DNA of 64,000 bases from Shinella daejeonensis (GCF_024281235.1 NZ_JAHWXY010000001.1:1054001-1118000), one strand, 5' to 3'. Counted from the stretch's first letter, positions 16,651 through 25,796 are shown. Program-made: numbers and translations. The notes: generated by a model not told the origin, from the letters alone.

Positions 16651-17298
16651 ATGCGCACAATTTCCTCTGCCAATAACGCGGCGCTTGCCGCGCGCCTTCT
16701 GTTGCCTCGGGATTTCCTCTGGATCGTGGCGCGTGACCGTGACGACAACGGTCCGCAGGCGGTCGGCTTCTGGTCGGACGTGGGCAATGTCTCCGCCGAC
16801 GTTCTCGATCCCGATACGGGGGCGATCGTCACGCGCACATGGTACGGCTCAGGAACGCTGATCGGGATCGACGCCATACCTCTGGTCGCCAATCTGGCGG
16901 TCCAGACAGTGACGATCGCCATGAACCAGATCGACGACCTCGTGCAGCAGGCCGTGCGGCTCTACGATTGTAAACAGGCGCGCGTGGAAATCTACCGTGG
17001 CCTTCTCAACCCGCTCAATCGCCAGATGGTTGCGCCTGCCTTCTGTCGCTTCGTCGGCTTCGTCGACGAGGTTGACATCACCACGCCGGCCGAAAACCAG
17101 ACTGGATCCGTAACCCTCAAATGCGTGTCGCACACGCAGGAAATGACGCGCTCGAATCCCGATACGCGATCCGACGTCAGTCAACGCAACCGCGTTGCCG
17201 GTGACCGCTTCTATGCGGATGTCTCCACGGTCGGCGATCAGGAATTCTTCTGGGGCCGCGCCCGGGGCAAGATCGACGGAAAGAAGGCCAAGGCATGA
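16651..17298 (+). CDS. Distal tail protein by position (GTA gp13 slot)
   Basis: 215 residues, largely beta (DFLWIVARDRDDNGPQAVGFWSDVG; IAMNQIDDLVQQAVRLYDCKQARVEIYRGLLNPLNRQMV; GSVTLKCVSHTQEMTRSNPDTRSDVSQRNR). This matches hub-type proteins that carry DUF2163-like beta domains between gp12 and the fibre. The assignment rests on position and fold-like pattern, not a firm family match. Confidence 0.55.
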   Translation: MRTISSANNAALAARLLLPRDFLWIVARDRDDNGPQAVGFWSDVGNVSADVLDPDTGAIVTRTWYGSGTLIGIDAIPLVANLAVQTVTIAMNQIDDLVQQAVRLYDCKQARVEIYRGLLNPLNRQMVAPAFCRFVGFVDEVDITTPAENQTGSVTLKCVSHTQEMTRSNPDTRSDVSQRNRVAGDRFYADVSTVGDQEFFWGRARGKIDGKKAKA

Positions 17299-17726
17299 TC
17301 GTCCGTCCAGCGGAGAGCATTGACCGATCCGCCTGCATAGATCTGCTGCACGAAAGCCATGAGGCGGCCGGCTTCACCTGGCCGTTCCTGCCAGATCGAG
17401 CGGGACTGCTCTTCGATCTGCATTGCACCTCTCCGCTTGCCTGCTGCCTCGTCCTCGCTGCCGATACGGTTGGCGGGCTGCTGCTGGCATCCGTCTTCGA
17501 TCATCCCTTCGGCGCGGGTTTCTGGGCCAAGGAAACAGTCTGGTATGTCACGCCGTCGGCGCGAGGGCGAGGCGCTATCCGGATGCTCGACGCCTATGAG
17601 GACTGGGCGAAAAACCGGGGCTGCGCTGTTATCGGTATGGCGTCGCTCGCCACGAACGACGTCTCCAGCCTCTACGCCCGCCGTGGTTACGCGCCGGCGG
17701 AAACGCACTTCATCAAACACATCTGA
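17295..17726 (+). CDS. GNAT-family N-acetyltransferase inside the tail operon
   Basis: 143 residues. The acetyl-CoA loop TPSARGRGAIRMLDAYEDWAKNRGC has the R/QxxGxG/A arrangement, and DVSSLYARRGYAPAE is the GNAT C-terminal strand. The gene overlaps its upstream neighbour by 4 bp and lies 12 bp from the host-specificity gene, so it is translated with tail proteins. GTA-like tails normally have an NlpC/P60 peptidase here. It could modify a tail or host protein; the substrate is unknown. Confidence 0.8.
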   Translation: MIVRPAESIDRSACIDLLHESHEAAGFTWPFLPDRAGLLFDLHCTSPLACCLVLAADTVGGLLLASVFDHPFGAGFWAKETVWYVTPSARGRGAIRMLDAYEDWAKNRGCAVIGMASLATNDVSSLYARRGYAPAETHFIKHI

Positions 17727-17738
17727 GGTCATCTCTCC

Positions 17739-20700
17739 ATGGCTATATTCTCCGGCCTGTCGGCGATCGTCGGCGGGCTGCTCGGCGGTACGTTCCTGTC
17801 CGGAATTGGCGGGGCGATCCTCAAGATCGCTGTCGGTATCGGCATCAACCTACTGGCCGCCGCGATATCGGGTCAGGATGCGCCGAAGCCGCAGGAATTC
17901 GGCATACAGGGTTCCATCCGCGCGGGTGGCGACATCCCGCGATCCTTCCCGCTCGGCTGGACGGCAACGGCCGGTAGCCTGGTCTACGCCAACGAATGGG
18001 GTACGGAAGGCGGAACGCCGAACGCCTACTTCACGCAGGTCATCTCGATCTCCGATCTGCCCATCAACGGGCTGGTCGCGGTCTGGGTGAATGGTGTCAA
18101 GGTCACGCTCGATGGCACGGCCGATCCGGAGAAGGGGTCGCCGGTCCTTGAATATCGGGTGAACGGAAAGGATCACCTCTGGGTCAAGTTTCATGACGGC
18201 ACCCAGACGGTGGCCGACAGCTTCCTGACGGACAGGGTTTCCACCACGGAGCGTCCTTACGGCGAGGATCGTATCGGCTATGGCGTGGCCTACGCCATCT
18301 GCACGGCGCGCATCAATGACCAGTTGTTCACCGGGTTTCCCGAGTATCGTTTCGAAGTCAACGGCGCGAAGCTTTACGATCCTTCGAAGGACAGCACCAA
18401 ACCGGGCGGGTCCGGATCGCAGCGCGAGGGCAATCCTTCCACCTGGGGCGGCGACGGCGATCACCTTCCGGCTGTCCAGATCTACAATCTGCTGCGCGGC
18501 ATCAGATATGACGGCGAGTGGTTCTACGGCCTGCAAGGCATGTCCGCCGCCCGACTGCCTGCGTCAAACTGGGTGTCGCGCATCAAATATTGCCGCGCCG
18601 TCGTCAACGGGTCACCACGCTACCGCAGCGGCGGCGAGATCCCGGTGTCGGCACGGATGGCGGACACGGTCCCAAATCTTTTGACCGCGTGTCAGGGGAG
18701 GCTTTCGGAGGCTGGCGGCACCTATACACTCCTGCTCGGCGCTAGTGACGCATCCGTCGCGACCATCACTGACGGCGATATCCTGTCGACCGAAGAGCAG
18801 TCCTTCTCGCCGTTCTTCGGCCTTGCCGAAACTATCAACGGGATTTCGGCGACTTATCCATCGCCGGCCGAAGGCTGGAACAAAAAGACCGCCCCGCCGC
18901 GCTATAACGCGCAGTTCGAGACGGAAGACGGCAATCGCCGCCTCATGGCGGATGTCTCGCTGGATTTCGTGCCGTACAAGGTTCAGGTGCAGCGGTTGAC
19001 AAAGTCGGCGCTGGCCGAGGCGCGGCGTGCGCGACGGCATACGTTCACGCTGCCGCCGGCATTCTGGCCGCTGGAGCCGGGTGACTTCGTGACCCTGACC
19101 AGCGCACGAAACGGCTATAGCAACAAGAAATTCCGCGTCGACGGCGTGGTCGACAAGGAAAACCTCGATGTCATCGTCGATATAACCGAAGTCGATCCGA
19201 GTGATTACGACTGGAACCAATCGACAGACTATCGCGATGAGCCGGATGGGCGGCTGATCAAGAACCCACCGAAACCACAGACTATCGCCGACTGGTTCGC
19301 CAGTGCGGCGGCTATTGACGATTCGAGCGGCGCGGGACGGCGACCGGCCATTCGGCTTTCGTGGGATGGTGACGTTGATGACGTCGTAGCCGTACAGTTC
19401 CAGGTGCGGCACCAGGGGATCATAATTTACCGCGGCCGTTCCGACGATGTGCCTGCCGGATCGATCCTGATCAGTCAGGGCCTGCTGCCAGATGACGACT
19501 ATCAGGTGCGCGGCCGCTACATCCCTGCGTCGCCCCGCGAAACGACGTGGGGAGGCTGGCTACCCGTCCATACGTTGGATTTGCGGCTCGGAACGAACGA
19601 CATCCTCGACGAGGCGATCACGGAACTCAAGCTTGCCGACCGCGCGGTGTCGTCGCTTAAAATCCAGCTTGAGGCGATCACGAGCGATCTGGTCGACAAT
19701 GAGGCGATCATCGCCAGCAAGCTTGCCGCCGGCGCGGTGACCATCGCTAAGTTTGCAACGGGCCTGCGCCCGGTCGAGATCCTGTCGGCGCTGCCCGCTG
19801 CCCCGCACATGGCTGGCCGGCAGGTCTATCTGACGACCGACGGCAAGCTCTATCGCAACACCGGCAGCGGCTGGACGGCGGCGACGGCGGCGGCCGACAT
19901 CACCGGCACGCTGGCGAGTGCACAGATCGAGAGCCTCGCCGCCTCCCAGATTACCGGCCAGCTCACCAATAGTCAGATTGCCGATCTGGCGGCCGCCAAG
20001 CTCACCGGGCAGATCGTCGCCAGCCAGATCGCAGACAGCGCGGTGACCATCGGCAAGTTTGCCGCCGGCATCCGGCCGGTCGAAATCCTCTCCGCCTTGC
20101 CCGGAGCACCGCATACGGCGGGGCGGCAGGTCTATCTGACGGGCGACGGCAAGCTCTATCGCAACACCGGCAGCGGCTGGACGGCGGCGACGGCTGCGGC
20201 CGACATTACCGGCACGCTGGCGAGTGCACAGATCGAGAGCCTTACCGCCTCCAAGGTTACCGGTCAGCTCACCAATAGTCAGATTGCCGATCTGGCGGCC
20301 GCCAAGCTCACCGGGCAGATCGTCGCCAGCCAGATCGCAGACAGCGCGGTGACCATCGGCAAGTTTGCCGCCGGCATCCGGCCGGTCGAGATCCTGTCGG
20401 CGCTGCCGGCGAGCGGCAACGTCGAGGGCCGGCAGGTCTATCTGACGACGACCAAACGCACCTACACCTATCGCAACGGCGCGTTTGACGATGGCGTCGA
20501 CGCCAGCCAGATCGTCGGCAAGCTGGTGGCAGGCCAGATCGCTGCGGCGGCTATCGGTGCAACCGAGATCGCTGCCGGTGCAGTGACCGCGTCCAAGCTC
20601 TTCGTCGGTGACTGGTCCAACCTGATTGTGGACTCCAGCTATACGGACCTCTCCGGGATTGCAGCCGGTGGGTCGACCCTGGGCACCTTGGCTGGCAATG

Positions 20701-22745
20701 CCGCCTGGGGCACCGACCGCCTGTTGCGCGTCACGGCCACGGCAAACTGGGGGCAGGCTATCTTCCCTGTGTTCCCGGTCGTGGCCGGAGAGCAACTCTA
20801 TGGTGCCGTCAACACGCGATGTGTATCCGGCGACGGCATGCGCGCCCGGATGATGATCCAGTGGCAGGATCAAGATGGTGCGGGTATCGGCAACATCAAC
20901 ATCGGGACCAGCCAGTCCACCAGCGTCGTAGAGCTTGCGGGCTCCGTTACCGCTCCGCCGGGCGCGGCCTACGCGCGGCTACATCTTCAGGCGACGGATG
21001 CTGACGCCGGCGGAATCGTCTACTTCGGACGCCCGGTTGTAAGGCGCAAGGCGACTGGCGAGTTGATCGTCGACGGTGCGGTGACGGCCGACAAGCTTGC
21101 GGCGGCCAGCGTGACGACGAGCAAAGTCGCCGCCGGCGCGATAACCGCCAACGAGATCGCAGCTAACGCGGTCACCGCCGCCAAGGTGGCGGCCGGTGCG
21201 ATCGAGGCAGCTGCGCTTGCCGCCGGCGCTGTCGTCGCCGACAAGATCGCGGCCGGGGCCGTCACCACCGCCAAGCTCGATGCGCTCGCCGTCACGGCCG
21301 ACAAGCTGGCCGCCAATAGTGTCGTGGCCGGCAAGATCGCGGCGGCCGCCGTCTCGGCAACCGAGATCGCCGCCAGGGCCATCACCGCCTCCAAGCTCGC
21401 CGTGGGTGATTTCACCAATCTGATCGTTGACCCGGATTATGCGGATCTATCTGCGATCAGTGCCGGCGGCGGCACAGTGACCACCGCAGCGGCCGGAGAC
21501 CCGGCATGGGGTACGGACCGGTTACTGTCCGTCGTGGCCACCAACGATTGGGGTCAGGCGCTTTTCCCTTCTTTCCCGGTAACCCCGGGCGAGCAAATCT
21601 ATGGCAGCATCAAGGCGCGGTGTTATGCGCCAGCGGGGGCTCGCGCCCGGCTCGCAATACAGTGGTGGGATCGGACCGGTGCTGCGATAGCTTCTTCGGG
21701 GTTTGGCACGACCACGTCGACAAGCATTGTCACCCTCGCTGACACCGTTACCGCCCCGCCAGACGCGGCCTACGGCCGTATCCATCTACAGGCGACCGAT
21801 GTCGTCGGGGCGGCTGCTTTGTTCGGGCGGCCGCTTGTAAGGCGCAAGGCGACCGGCGAGCTGATCGTCGACGGCGCGATCACGGCTGACAAGATCGCGG
21901 CGGCCAGCGTGACGACGAGCAAAGTCGCGGCGGGCGCGATCACGGCCAACGAGATCGCAGCCGGCGCGGTCACCGCCGTCAAGGTGGCGGCGGGTGCGAT
22001 CGAGAGCGCCAAGATCGCAGCCGGCGCGGTCGTCGCCGACAAGATCGCGGCCGGGGCCGTCACCACGGCCAAGCTCGATGCGCTCGCCGTCACGGCCGAC
22101 AAGATCGCAGCCAACAGTGTGGTGGCGGGCAAGATTGCCGCCGGGGCAGTGACGGCGACCGAACTCGGCGCGGGGTCCGTCACGGCCGTCAAGATCGCGG
22201 CGGGGGCGGTCACGGCCAACAAGATCAACGTCAATAATCTGGCGGCGATCAATGCGACGTTGGGTAACGTCGATATCTCAAGCGCTAACATCGGCACGCT
22301 TACCGTCGGCACCAGTAACATCGCCGAGGGCGCTGTCACCGACGTGCAGTCGTTTTACGACAACTCGTCCGTTTCGATCGCCGCCGGGAGCAATACACTC
22401 ATCGCATCGGTCACAGTGACAACCGAAGCAAACCAGAAAGTCATCCTGGAATCCTTGTGCGATCTAACCCTCTTCTCAAATCCCGCCAATACGGCGTCTC
22501 TCGTTATCAGGAGGGCCGGCAACGATGTAGGTTTGGCGTATTCGATGAAGATGTGGGGGGTCATCACTCCCGCCCCGCCTGATTACGTGGATCCCTATCA
22601 ATACGACAACGTGACCTTGCGGGCGGTGGATACTCCGCCAGCCGGGACGCACGTCTATCAGTTGAGGCTTATTCGCGGGGTCACCGGCACCCAGACCGGA
22701 TCCGTCGACAGGCGCTGGCTCTCGGCGCTCGTCTGCAAGCGATAA
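17739..22745 (+). CDS. Host-specificity/tail tip protein with long repeat region
   Basis: 1,668 residues, gpJ/GTA gp15-like. The N-terminus has a hydrophobic stretch (LLGGTFLSGIGGAILKIAVGIGINLLAAAI). Residues ~230-500 hold the tail-tip fold (YNLLRGIRYDGEWFYGLQG; ASNWVSRIKYCRA). Residues ~530-620 resemble a fibronectin-III domain (PAIRLSWDGDVDDVVAVQFQVRHQG). Residues ~650-1,530 are repeats built from 'AGAVTADKIA'-type units plus duplicated modules. The last ~135 residues (VQSFYDNSSVSIAAGSN...RRWLSALVCKR) are a distinct tip domain, probably receptor-binding. Confidence 0.88.
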   Translation: MAIFSGLSAIVGGLLGGTFLSGIGGAILKIAVGIGINLLAAAISGQDAPKPQEFGIQGSIRAGGDIPRSFPLGWTATAGSLVYANEWGTEGGTPNAYFTQVISISDLPINGLVAVWVNGVKVTLDGTADPEKGSPVLEYRVNGKDHLWVKFHDGTQTVADSFLTDRVSTTERPYGEDRIGYGVAYAICTARINDQLFTGFPEYRFEVNGAKLYDPSKDSTKPGGSGSQREGNPSTWGGDGDHLPAVQIYNLLRGIRYDGEWFYGLQGMSAARLPASNWVSRIKYCRAVVNGSPRYRSGGEIPVSARMADTVPNLLTACQGRLSEAGGTYTLLLGASDASVATITDGDILSTEEQSFSPFFGLAETINGISATYPSPAEGWNKKTAPPRYNAQFETEDGNRRLMADVSLDFVPYKVQVQRLTKSALAEARRARRHTFTLPPAFWPLEPGDFVTLTSARNGYSNKKFRVDGVVDKENLDVIVDITEVDPSDYDWNQSTDYRDEPDGRLIKNPPKPQTIADWFASAAAIDDSSGAGRRPAIRLSWDGDVDDVVAVQFQVRHQGIIIYRGRSDDVPAGSILISQGLLPDDDYQVRGRYIPASPRETTWGGWLPVHTLDLRLGTNDILDEAITELKLADRAVSSLKIQLEAITSDLVDNEAIIASKLAAGAVTIAKFATGLRPVEILSALPAAPHMAGRQVYLTTDGKLYRNTGSGWTAATAAADITGTLASAQIESLAASQITGQLTNSQIADLAAAKLTGQIVASQIADSAVTIGKFAAGIRPVEILSALPGAPHTAGRQVYLTGDGKLYRNTGSGWTAATAAADITGTLASAQIESLTASKVTGQLTNSQIADLAAAKLTGQIVASQIADSAVTIGKFAAGIRPVEILSALPASGNVEGRQVYLTTTKRTYTYRNGAFDDGVDASQIVGKLVAGQIAAAAIGATEIAAGAVTASKLFVGDWSNLIVDSSYTDLSGIAAGGSTLGTLAGNAAWGTDRLLRVTATANWGQAIFPVFPVVAGEQLYGAVNTRCVSGDGMRARMMIQWQDQDGAGIGNINIGTSQSTSVVELAGSVTAPPGAAYARLHLQATDADAGGIVYFGRPVVRRKATGELIVDGAVTADKLAAASVTTSKVAAGAITANEIAANAVTAAKVAAGAIEAAALAAGAVVADKIAAGAVTTAKLDALAVTADKLAANSVVAGKIAAAAVSATEIAARAITASKLAVGDFTNLIVDPDYADLSAISAGGGTVTTAAAGDPAWGTDRLLSVVATNDWGQALFPSFPVTPGEQIYGSIKARCYAPAGARARLAIQWWDRTGAAIASSGFGTTTSTSIVTLADTVTAPPDAAYGRIHLQATDVVGAAALFGRPLVRRKATGELIVDGAITADKIAAASVTTSKVAAGAITANEIAAGAVTAVKVAAGAIESAKIAAGAVVADKIAAGAVTTAKLDALAVTADKIAANSVVAGKIAAGAVTATELGAGSVTAVKIAAGAVTANKINVNNLAAINATLGNVDISSANIGTLTVGTSNIAEGAVTDVQSFYDNSSVSIAAGSNTLIASVTVTTEANQKVILESLCDLTLFSNPANTASLVIRRAGNDVGLAYSMKMWGVITPAPPDYVDPYQYDNVTLRAVDTPPAGTHVYQLRLIRGVTGTQTGSVDRRWLSALVCKR
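19741..20430 (+). repeat. 306-bp tandem repeat within the host-specificity gene
   Basis: The phrase starting CCATCGG/CTAAGTTTGC recurs at 19741, 20047 and 20353, giving two full 102-codon units and a partial third. Each unit encodes KFA.G.RPVEILSALP, GRQVYLT.DGKLYRNTGSGW and a run of 'ASQI/AKLTGQI' repeats. The period is an exact number of codons, so recombination between units would shorten or lengthen the fibre in frame. Confidence 0.85.
20593..22200 (+). repeat. Two tandem ~804-bp (268-codon) fibre modules
   Basis: The sequence after AAGCTC at 20593 (VGDWSNLIVDSSYTDLS) recurs from 21397 (VGDFTNLIVDPDYADLS). Each unit holds a beta domain (GTDRLL.V.AT..WGQA.FP.FPV) and RRKATGELIVDGA.TADK, then nine-residue repeats. 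DNA identity is high in the linker repeats and lower in the beta domain, so the copies are diverged. Confidence 0.8.
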
Positions 22746-22775
22746 CGGTTTTTTCCAACCCGATAGGAGACCAGA

Positions 22776-23462
22776 ATGTATCGCATCGACAGCATGTATG
22801 AGGCCATGATCGAGGGGCTTCTTGAAGCCCGGGCGGAGGGCAAGGCCAACCGCTGGATGGCAACCGTCGCTTGGTGGCTCGCCCGCCAGCAGATTCACGG
22901 CGCAACCGATTACTGGCGGCTCCTGGCGGCGCGACTGACCAATGAGCTGCCGCCGGCCGAGTTTGATCAGCTGGTGGCGCAGCTCAACAAGCAGGAGGAT
23001 GACCTGCTCGCGACCGTCGGCGATGACTGGCCGGTTGTACCCGAGGGCCTGACAGACCTCATGGCCTCCTGGCAGCCAGCCCCGCCCGATCTGGAGGCTT
23101 GCAAGGCCGACGCGATCGCGCGGATCGACGCCTCGGCCGAGCACTATCGCCTGCGCTATCTGACCGCCGGCAGCGGGCAGGCCATGGCCTATCAGCAAAA
23201 GCTCGACGAGGCGCGGGCCTTCGTCGCCGACCCCGCGATCGATCCGGCCGAGGTGCCGCATATCTACGCCGAGGCGGCTGCCACCGACATGACGCCGGCC
23301 GACAAGGCGGCGGAGATCATCGCGACCTTCGAGGGCTGGCAACAGGTGTCGGCCGTCATCGAGGGCAAGCGCGCCGCCGCCAAGCTCGCGGTGCTGGCGG
23401 CGGAGACGCCGGAGGCGGCCAAGGTGGCCGCGAATGTGGATTGGGAAGGCGATACGGAATAA
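22776..23462 (+). CDS. Phage tail-region protein, unknown function
   Basis: 228 residues beginning MYRIDSMYEAMIEGLLEAR with a good ribosome site (ATAGGAGACCAG). The N-terminal half contains two Trp-rich helices. The middle resembles fibre-associated/DUF4376-like segments (ACKADAIARIDASAEHYRLRYLTAGSGQAMAYQQKLDEARAF). The rest is an Ala-rich helix. It directly follows the host-specificity gene, so it may be a fibre-assembly factor. That role is inferred. Confidence 0.6.
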   Translation: MYRIDSMYEAMIEGLLEARAEGKANRWMATVAWWLARQQIHGATDYWRLLAARLTNELPPAEFDQLVAQLNKQEDDLLATVGDDWPVVPEGLTDLMASWQPAPPDLEACKADAIARIDASAEHYRLRYLTAGSGQAMAYQQKLDEARAFVADPAIDPAEVPHIYAEAAATDMTPADKAAEIIATFEGWQQVSAVIEGKRAAAKLAVLAAETPEAAKVAANVDWEGDTE

Positions 23463-23467
23463 GGCGA

Positions 23468-23496
23468 AGCCCCGGCGACCTGCATCGTCCGGGGCT
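23468..23496 (+). terminator. Terminator-like hairpin after the tail genes
   Basis: AGCCCCGG and CCGGGGCT form an 8-bp perfect stem around a 13-nt loop, with no T run. It lies between the tail module and the lysis module and may attenuate transcription. Confidence 0.4.
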
Positions 23497-23585
23497 CCTG
23501 CGGCCAGCATCCAGGGTTATGGGGGGCGCTGGCCGCTCTCCATCATGACTGACCCCTGAAATTTATCAACATTGAGGATATGAAC

Positions 23586-24422
23586 ATGAACCGCACCATT
23601 CCCAATGGTGCGCGGATCCTGCTCGCCTTCATTCGCAAGACTGAGGTGGGCCGGGACGACCGCGCATCTTATGACGTCATCTACGGCCACAAGCAGGGCC
23701 GCCTGCCGAAGCGCCTCACGGCCATGACCTATGGCGATATCATTGATGCGCAGCGCCAGTGGTCGAAGAACCACGGGTCGAGTGCGGCCGGGGCCTACCA
23801 GTTCATGCGCGCGACACTCATCGATCTTGCGAAGGCGAATCCATCCATCGCCGGAACCGATCTGTTCACGCCGGAGCTTCAGGACCAACTCGGCTATCAG
23901 CTTCTCCTGCGCCGCGGTTATGATCTCTTCATGGACGGCAAGATCAGTCGTACAGAGTTCGGCAAGCGGCTGGCGCAGGAATGGGCGTCGTTCCCGGTAC
24001 TGGCGTCCGTGAAGGGCGCTCATCGGCAGGTGCCACGCGGCTCGTCCTACTATATGGGCGACAAGCTCAACAAGGCGCTGGTAAGTCCGGAGAAGCTTGA
24101 AGCGGTTCTCGACCAGGTGAAGGCGTCGAGACAGCCTGCGCCGATCACACCGCCTCCACAGCCTATCGTCGTTGAAAAGCCAGTCGTGGCTGACCCCGGC
24201 GAACTCGGCACGCCGGCTGGCAAGAGCAAGACGGTCCGGACGTGGGCGCTGGCTGGCCTCGGATCGATCGTCACGGCCGTGGGCAATTTCATGGGCGGCC
24301 TCGACTGGCGCGTCCAGCTCTTCATAAGCGCAATGATCGTGGCCTTTGCCGTCTATGGCATCAAGCGGCGGTTTGATCTCGCAAAGGCCGTTCGGGACCT
24401 CAAGGCGGAGTTTTCGACATGA
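23586..24422 (+). CDS. Endolysin, lambda-R-like muramidase/transglycosylase (GH104 type) with C-terminal membrane anchor
   Basis: 278 residues. The catalytic part resembles lambda gpR: KTEVGRDDRASYDVIYG (with the likely acid Glu in KTEVG), GSSAAGAYQFMRATLIDLAK, LFTPELQDQLGYQLLLRRGYDLFMDGKI and QEWASFPVLASVKG. A Pro-rich linker and a membrane segment (VQLFISAMIVAFAVYGIKRRF) follow, so the enzyme is probably membrane-tethered. ATG 23586 is preferred over 23580 because GAGG then sits 8 nt away. It overlaps the next gene by 4 bp. Confidence 0.8.
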   Translation: MNRTIPNGARILLAFIRKTEVGRDDRASYDVIYGHKQGRLPKRLTAMTYGDIIDAQRQWSKNHGSSAAGAYQFMRATLIDLAKANPSIAGTDLFTPELQDQLGYQLLLRRGYDLFMDGKISRTEFGKRLAQEWASFPVLASVKGAHRQVPRGSSYYMGDKLNKALVSPEKLEAVLDQVKASRQPAPITPPPQPIVVEKPVVADPGELGTPAGKSKTVRTWALAGLGSIVTAVGNFMGGLDWRVQLFISAMIVAFAVYGIKRRFDLAKAVRDLKAEFST

Positions 24423-24700
24423 TCGGCATCCTCGACGCCGCAAAGCTGGCCGGCGGCGCGCTTCTCGGAGCTGCCGCCGTCATGGCGTATGTCAGCCTCG
24501 TATCGCTCCCTGCGGCCCGCTCTGAAGGCAGGGCGCGCCTCATCGCGGAACAGGCCGCCCAATCTCAGCGTGAAGAACTCGAAAGGAAGGGCGATGACGC
24601 CAAAATCCAGCGCATGTCTGATTATGATCTCTGCATCGCTTATCTTGGCAGGGTGTCAGACTGTAACACCCTCCGGGTGCAGCCCGTTCACAGCGAATAA
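24419..24700 (+). CDS. Inner-membrane spanin (Rz-like)
   Basis: 93 residues. An N-terminal membrane segment (AKLAGGALLGAAAVMAYVSLVSL) precedes a charged periplasmic helix (SEGRARLIAEQAAQSQREELERKGDD). Placed between the endolysin and an overlapping lipoprotein frame, this is the Rz arrangement used to fuse inner and outer membranes in the last step of lysis. Confidence 0.7.
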   Translation: MIGILDAAKLAGGALLGAAAVMAYVSLVSLPAARSEGRARLIAEQAAQSQREELERKGDDAKIQRMSDYDLCIAYLGRVSDCNTLRVQPVHSE

Positions 24701-24806
24701 TCTTTCTCCGGCCGGAACAGTTGCGTTGCTGCAAGCCGACCGCCCCGGTGCTGAGCGGGTGATTGCAAATGACCGCGCCGGAGAGCGCAAAGGATGCTGG
24801 AAATGA
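24594..24806 (+). CDS. Outer-membrane spanin lipoprotein (Rz1-like), overlapping the inner spanin
   Basis: 70 residues, read in a different frame inside and beyond the Rz-like gene. MTPKSSACLIMISASLILAGC is a lipoprotein signal with a LAGC box. The mature part is 50 residues. The nested layout is characteristic of Rz/Rz1 pairs. The start ATG at 24594 is chosen because it gives the lipoprotein signal. Confidence 0.7.
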   Translation: MTPKSSACLIMISASLILAGCQTVTPSGCSPFTANNLSPAGTVALLQADRPGAERVIANDRAGERKGCWK

Positions 24807-25108
24807 CCCCATCGGAAGCCGACCCCGATCTTCGCAGCCGCATGGTGAGCGCAGAGCACACCATACAGAGCAACACGCAACGCATCACCGCCATCGAATC
24901 CTGGCAGCGGCAGCGTGACATCGATAGCGCGCGCCACGACGAGAAGTGGAATGCGATGGAGGCCCGGATCGACACGCGGTTCTCAGGGCTGGAAAGCTCG
25001 GTAGGCGACATCAAGAACGCGCTGTCTCGCATCAACTGGCTGATAATCGGTGGGATTATCGCCGGCATCGTCGCATTTCTGTTCACAGGCGGGTTCGCGA
25101 TGGGGTGA
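24794..25108 (+). CDS. Holin-like/XhlA-like membrane protein
   Basis: 104 residues. A long coiled helix (EHTIQSNTQRITAIESWQRQRDIDSARHDEKWNAMEARIDTRFSGLESS) ends in a C-terminal membrane segment (INWLIIGGIIAGIVAFLFTGG). This resembles haemolysin XhlA-type lysis accessory proteins. It overlaps the spanin gene by 13 bp and closes the lysis module. Confidence 0.65.
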   Translation: MLEMTPSEADPDLRSRMVSAEHTIQSNTQRITAIESWQRQRDIDSARHDEKWNAMEARIDTRFSGLESSVGDIKNALSRINWLIIGGIIAGIVAFLFTGGFAMG

Positions 25109-25191
25109 TGGGCGGCGCTAACAAGCTTCGCGGCGGTGTGGCATGCGCTGACGGGACGGCCGCCGCCGTGATCAATGCCCGCGCAAGGTAG
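25108..25191 (+). CDS. Possible 27-residue ORF after the holin-like gene
   Basis: ATG overlaps the preceding TGA by one base (TGATG). The product is short and Ala/Gly-rich and ends before a gap. Coupled translation is possible, but the composition is uninformative. Confidence 0.2.
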   Translation: MGGANKLRGGVACADGTAAAVINARAR

Positions 25192-25295
25192 GCTCGCCAT
25201 CATGCGGCTATTCGTAGCTGGTTCCTTGACGTTTCAGGTAAAGAGCGCATATCTGCATTATGGATCGGTTTGCACGAGAGCAGGGAGGTTATAGC

Positions 25296-25796
25296 ATGCC
25301 TATGCCCTACAAGCCTCTGGCGGTCGCGAATGAGTTCATCGTGATGGCCGGCCCCAGCGGCGTAAGCCACATGAAGCTTCAGAAGCTCGTATATTGTTCT
25401 TATGGCTGGTGGCTTGCTTACCACGACGAGCCGTTCATCAGTGAGCAGCCGCAGGTTTGGCAGCACGGGCCGGTGTTCAAAAGCCTGTACTTTGCCCTTA
25501 ATCAATTCGGCTGGCGCCCAATAACCAGTGTCCAGAACGACAATTTCACTACCCCGCCACCCCGGGTCAACGATGCTGACCATGAGATTTGCAGTATGTT
25601 GGAATGGACGTGGGGCCGCTATGGCATGCGGAGCGCAGAATGGCTATCTGACCTCACGCATAAGCCCGGCAGTCCGTGGTATGACACTGCTGCGGAATTC
25701 GGTTTTCGCGTTCCCAAAAATACGCCAATCCCGGTCGATCGGATAACGGCTCACTATCGGGATTTGGTGCATGAGTACGGACTCGCCGACGCCTGA
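25296..25796 (+). CDS. Panacea-domain (SocA/DUF4065) antitoxin
   Basis: 166 residues from the ATG at 25296 after GGGAGG. The Panacea/SocA pattern is clear: PLAVANEFI, HMKLQKLVYCSYGWWLAYHDEPF, QVWQHGPVFKSLYFALNQFG, then DLTHKPGSPWYDTAAEFG near the C-terminus. Proteins of this family neutralise many unrelated toxins and are frequent in prophages. The two short overlapping frames immediately downstream, one with two membrane segments, make a toxin-antitoxin unit plausible. Confidence 0.85.
   Translation: MPMPYKPLAVANEFIVMAGPSGVSHMKLQKLVYCSYGWWLAYHDEPFISEQPQVWQHGPVFKSLYFALNQFGWRPITSVQNDNFTTPPPRVNDADHEICSMLEWTWGRYGMRSAEWLSDLTHKPGSPWYDTAAEFGFRVPKNTPIPVDRITAHYRDLVHEYGLADA

Noticed and set aside
19730-22330. 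CRISPR array
   Set aside because: The repeats are contiguous, in frame, of varying length and protein-coding; there are no unique spacers or cas genes.
19560-22339. Long reverse-strand open frames opposite the host-specificity gene
   Set aside because: They mirror the repeated GC-rich codons of the forward gene, have no ribosome sites and give low-complexity Asp/Gly/Arg-rich or Ala/Thr-rich proteins. Shadows.
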